Assembly (NCBI GenBank): GCA_013396655.1
Contig: WBMV01007804.1
Coordinates: 67,291 to 131,290, forward strand
DNA from: Campylorhamphus procurvoides
Taxonomy: Eukaryota > Chordata > Aves > Passeriformes > Dendrocolaptidae
DNA: 64,000 bases
Direction: 5' to 3'
This document shows positions 61,701 to 64,000 of the stretch, in pieces. How positions within the stretch are numbered: position 1 is the stretch's first letter; each line of letters starts with the position of its first letter. The translations under genes and the position numbers were made by a program. The notes below the pieces were generated by a model. It saw only the letters and a list, made by a program, of their open reading frames with translations, did not search any database and was not told where the DNA came from.

Positions 61701-64000
61701 GGAAGACACAAAGCAGGTTTGGTAGGACACTGCTCATGCAATGAGGATTCTGTTGGAGAGAAAACTGAGTACAAGAGGCAGCTCCAGATCATGTGTCTTC
61801 TGGCATCAGAAAACATGGGAATGGCATAGTCCAGTGAAGGTTTACATCCATGAACTGGAGCTTCTCTGGGACTCTGGGCATTATCCTTGGCACTCTGTGC
61901 CAAGCAGAAATCAGTCACCCAGAAAAAAAAGCAGTATCCTTACATCCCATGGAAGAAAGAAGATGCCTTCCCTTAATGATTTTTCATACTTCAACATTAA
62001 TAATCAGTATCAGGGAAGGTACTACCCTTATCTTAGTGTACTTCAACTGCTGGTTAGAACCTCAGGGCAACCAAAAGGAGATTTTTGAAAGGCAAACCAT
62101 GGACAACCTTCAGGCAACATGTAACCAGTTTGATTTATCTGTTTCCCCCTCTTGTGGTCAACATACAAAAAGTGAAAGTTAATATCTACAAGAAAGAGCT
62201 AGGGCTTTTTGCTTAATGTGCAGTAACTCAGAGAAATCTCACTCTCATTCTGTTTGTAGCCAGAAATAATAAATACTTTTCTGGCTGTTTCCCACTAACC
62301 TTGGTTTTCCTTAAGGGCATTATACTACTAAATGCCTGTTACATGGCAAATAAGCTGGCAGAAAACCTCAGAAACTGAAGCAGGGTCTTACTGTGTTCTT
62401 TCCATGTCCCTCTGAAGTCTCACACCCAGCCAGACACGCTGAAACATATGTGATTCCGTTGTCTCCACACACGGGATCCCACACGTTGGAGGCACATTTG
62501 CAGTGAGAGTTGCACTCAGAAAATATGGAATTTTCATCGTACGGAATGGGTTTGCTTGGAAGTTAAGTTCAGACAAGTGTAAGACATTTTTATTTCAGTG
62601 CTGAGGTCAGTGTAATCCCTTCTGTGTGACAATATTTCTGTCCTGAACCCCACTGAGTATGTCCAGGACATAAGTTTTCACAGCTGAGTCTCTACAGTAT
62701 TGATCTGTTTGAGATTCCATCTTATTTGCACTGACATTAAAGTGATTAATAAATTACAAAGGATTTTAAAACAAATAAAGCATTGTTACTGATTTTACTG
62801 GCAGGTGTAAAGAGGAAAGAAAAAGGAGTGAGAGGTTAGCTAGACACCCCCCTAAAAGAACTTGGAGCTAACAACAGTTACCACAGTCTTATAAAGTATA
62901 TCTTTAGTTGTTGGTAAAAGTTCACCAATGACAGAAAATAGATTTCCTGGTCTCCATAGTTAAAAAATACCCCTCCCTTATAGTCTAGCTGATCTCTTCC
63001 TAGATAATATGAAGAATCCTTTTCATTTCAGACATCCTTTGGGTATTAAGATCTGGGGATGTCTTTCCTCATCTTCTCCTTTCTGGGTTAATTAAGCTTT
63101 ATGTGCATGCCTTCTCTTTCATCTCAGTGTTTACTAAGCATATTCCCTGGTCCACCATTTACATTCTTAGTGAAAACACTGCAGAGTACCTGTGCAGCAA
63201 CAATTGCACCTCAGGTTCCAACAAATATAAACATCCTGCCTGTCCAGTTCCACATTTGAACCAGTATGGCTCCATAAATGAACTGTAGTGACAAATTACT
63301 GAATTAAGGCTAAGTCTCCAGTGAGATGCAGGCAGGATACCAGTAGCCATGAGATACTCTGAGTGGGTTGGACATGGGGCAGTGACAACGCACACCCTAG
63401 TGTGTTGCTGGGACCCCTGGGCAGATATTCCCTGTCTCCTGTCCTGGTATCTTCAATCCAAGGAAAGAAAATAGCCTGTAACTTTTAAATCCACATTCTC
63501 TCTGAGAGGAGGGAGCATCCTCTGTAGATAGAAAAGCTTCATCTAGGTTGAGAGTCTAGGATGTTTCCATCTCTGTGCAAGATATGCTACCCATGCCCTC
63601 TGTGACATATTCTTCATCCTTTTACTGAATAGACTTAGGTATAAAATTGCTTCTGGTGTAGAGATAGCATTGTGTGAAACAGCAATATCACCCCTCCACC
63701 TCAACCCCCCAGAGCCAAACAAACCTATGCTGGGAATGGTGCAATTTCTAATTAGTCTTTAACCAGTGTTGGGCTTTGGCAGGCTGACACTCTGCTGACC
63801 AAGAAATCTATCCCACTGACATGTGGTAGTGTCCCCTTTCTCGTAAGCATTGCAAAAGAATATTCCCCTTTTAGTCTTGGTGTTATAGTACATTTTTTTA
63901 ACTATTGCTGCCATGTAGGAAAAGCCACTCTCCTTCATTTTATACTCACCCTTCATAGGACACTGTCATTCCTGCCACCGCATAGCTCTCACAGCCAACA
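58552..64000 (-). CDS. SLCO1B3: Gene 3: SLCO1B-like organic anion transporter, 3' part
   Basis: Six minus-strand coding exons are visible, in gene order 64000-63950 (partial), 62554-62392, 61698-61514, 60368-60304, 59764-59647 and 58765-58552. They join in frame to about 264 residues and a TAG. They cover the end of TM9, the Kazal-like loop with all ten cysteines (C-x3-C-x-[26 protein letters not shown]), TM10 to TM12 and the tail. Earlier exons lie beyond 64000. The tail (KKHFQNKN...ENG...[11 protein letters not shown]) and the TM10 segment (VIQV...ALGGTP) resemble human SLCO1B1/1B3 as recalled, while CKC and [15 protein letters not shown] also recall SLCO1C1. SLCO1B is favoured also because it is on the strand opposite SLCO1A2, as in mammals. 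The 1B1/1B3 split is mammalian, so the symbol is nominal. Confidence 0.7.
59647..59764 (-). CDS. SLCO1B3: Gene 3 exon: TM11
   Basis: Minus-strand acceptor CTCCTTGCAG, donor GTAAGG, 118 bp. It encodes [20 protein letters not shown], then [11 protein letters not shown]. Confidence 0.94.
60304..60368 (-). CDS. SLCO1B3: Gene 3 exon: 65-bp exon
   Basis: Minus-strand acceptor TTTCTTTCAG, donor GTAAGA, 65 bp. It encodes [20 protein letters not shown]. Found by homology; too short for an open-frame search. Confidence 0.92.
61030..61309 (-). mobile_element. CR1 LINE 3' fragment, antisense, in a gene 3 intron
   Basis: Begins ATAGAATGGTTTGGGTTGG and GAAGGGACCTTAAATATC, continues ACACCTTCCACTAGACCAGG and CAACCTGTTTCAGTGCCTCA, and ends near TCACTACAGTTCCTGATAA. 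Antisense on the plus strand, so sense relative to gene 3, between its 65-bp exon and TM10 exon. Confidence 0.92.
61514..61698 (-). CDS. SLCO1B3: Gene 3 exon: end of Kazal-like loop and TM10
   Basis: Minus-strand acceptor GTCTTCCAG, donor GTAAGT, 185 bp. It encodes [13 protein letters not shown], a sequon (N-N-S), GQC and TM10 ending [12 protein letters not shown]. Confidence 0.93.
62392..62554 (-). CDS. SLCO1B3: Gene 3 exon: Kazal-like part of extracellular loop 5
   Basis: Minus-strand acceptor AACTTCCAAG, donor GTAAGA, 163 bp, one codon shorter than in genes 1 and 2. It encodes [25 protein letters not shown] and LAGCETSEG. The frame with an ATG that is open in this region is a shadow. Confidence 0.9.
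63950..64000 (-). CDS. SLCO1B3: Gene 3 exon: end of TM9 (partial)
   Basis: On the minus strand this encodes [17 protein letters not shown] up to GG|GTGAGT, matching the end of the 196-bp TM8-TM9 exon of genes 1 and 2. The rest is outside the window. Confidence 0.88.

Noticed and set aside
58552..64000. Gene 3 as SLCO1C1
   Set aside because: A few motifs fit, but the tail and TM10 segment fit SLCO1B better. Kept as an open alternative because only the 3' third is visible.

Overview
This is vertebrate nuclear DNA, almost certainly from a bird. The sequence is AT-rich and made of short coding exons bounded by GT/AG splice sites. Its interspersed repeats are avian-type CR1 LINE fragments, several ending in the typical CR1 tail with ATTCTATGATTCTATG-like repeats, plus one solo LTR of a kind common in bird genomes. 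There is no bacterial, phage, CRISPR or operon structure. The species cannot be named from the sequence.

The window holds part of the SLCO1 (OATP1) organic-anion-transporter cluster as three paralogous 12-transmembrane genes. Gene 1 (+, 1-13892) enters the window in the exon ending at base 58. It is complete to its stop codon (13 coding exons visible, 610 codons) and is best matched to SLCO1A2. Gene 2 (+, 29273-46656) has a complete coding sequence of 14 exons (2115 bp, 704 residues), including a short N-terminal exon. It is an OATP1 protein whose subfamily I could not settle. Gene 3 (-, 64000-58552) shows its last six coding exons (about 264 residues), continues past the right edge, and looks most like SLCO1B1/1B3. 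Genes 1 and 2 are in tandem; genes 2 and 3 are tail to tail. Mammals also have SLCO1A2 on the opposite strand to the SLCO1B genes, so the window appears to be the mirror image of the human orientation, with gene 2 lying between the 1A and 1B members.

All three genes share the same exon plan and intron phases: a 65-bp exon, a 118-bp exon and a Kazal-like extracellular loop with ten cysteines. OATPs are plasma-membrane, sodium-independent uptake carriers for bile salts, steroid and thyroid hormone conjugates and drugs.

Between genes 1 and 2 (14.5-29.2 kb) I find no convincing protein gene. At 27653-27665 there is a near-perfect HNF1 site followed 74 bp later by a consensus splice donor, a candidate liver-type promoter and untranslated first exon for gene 2. 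Between genes 2 and 3 (47.2-58.5 kb) I see one CR1 fragment and otherwise no recognisable feature.

Other points of interest: a GC-AG intron in gene 1, an in-frame repeated splice-donor sequence 99 nt downstream of a weak donor in gene 2, and different C-terminal tails among the paralogues. I found no unknown biological system; the value here is in the exon-level gene models.
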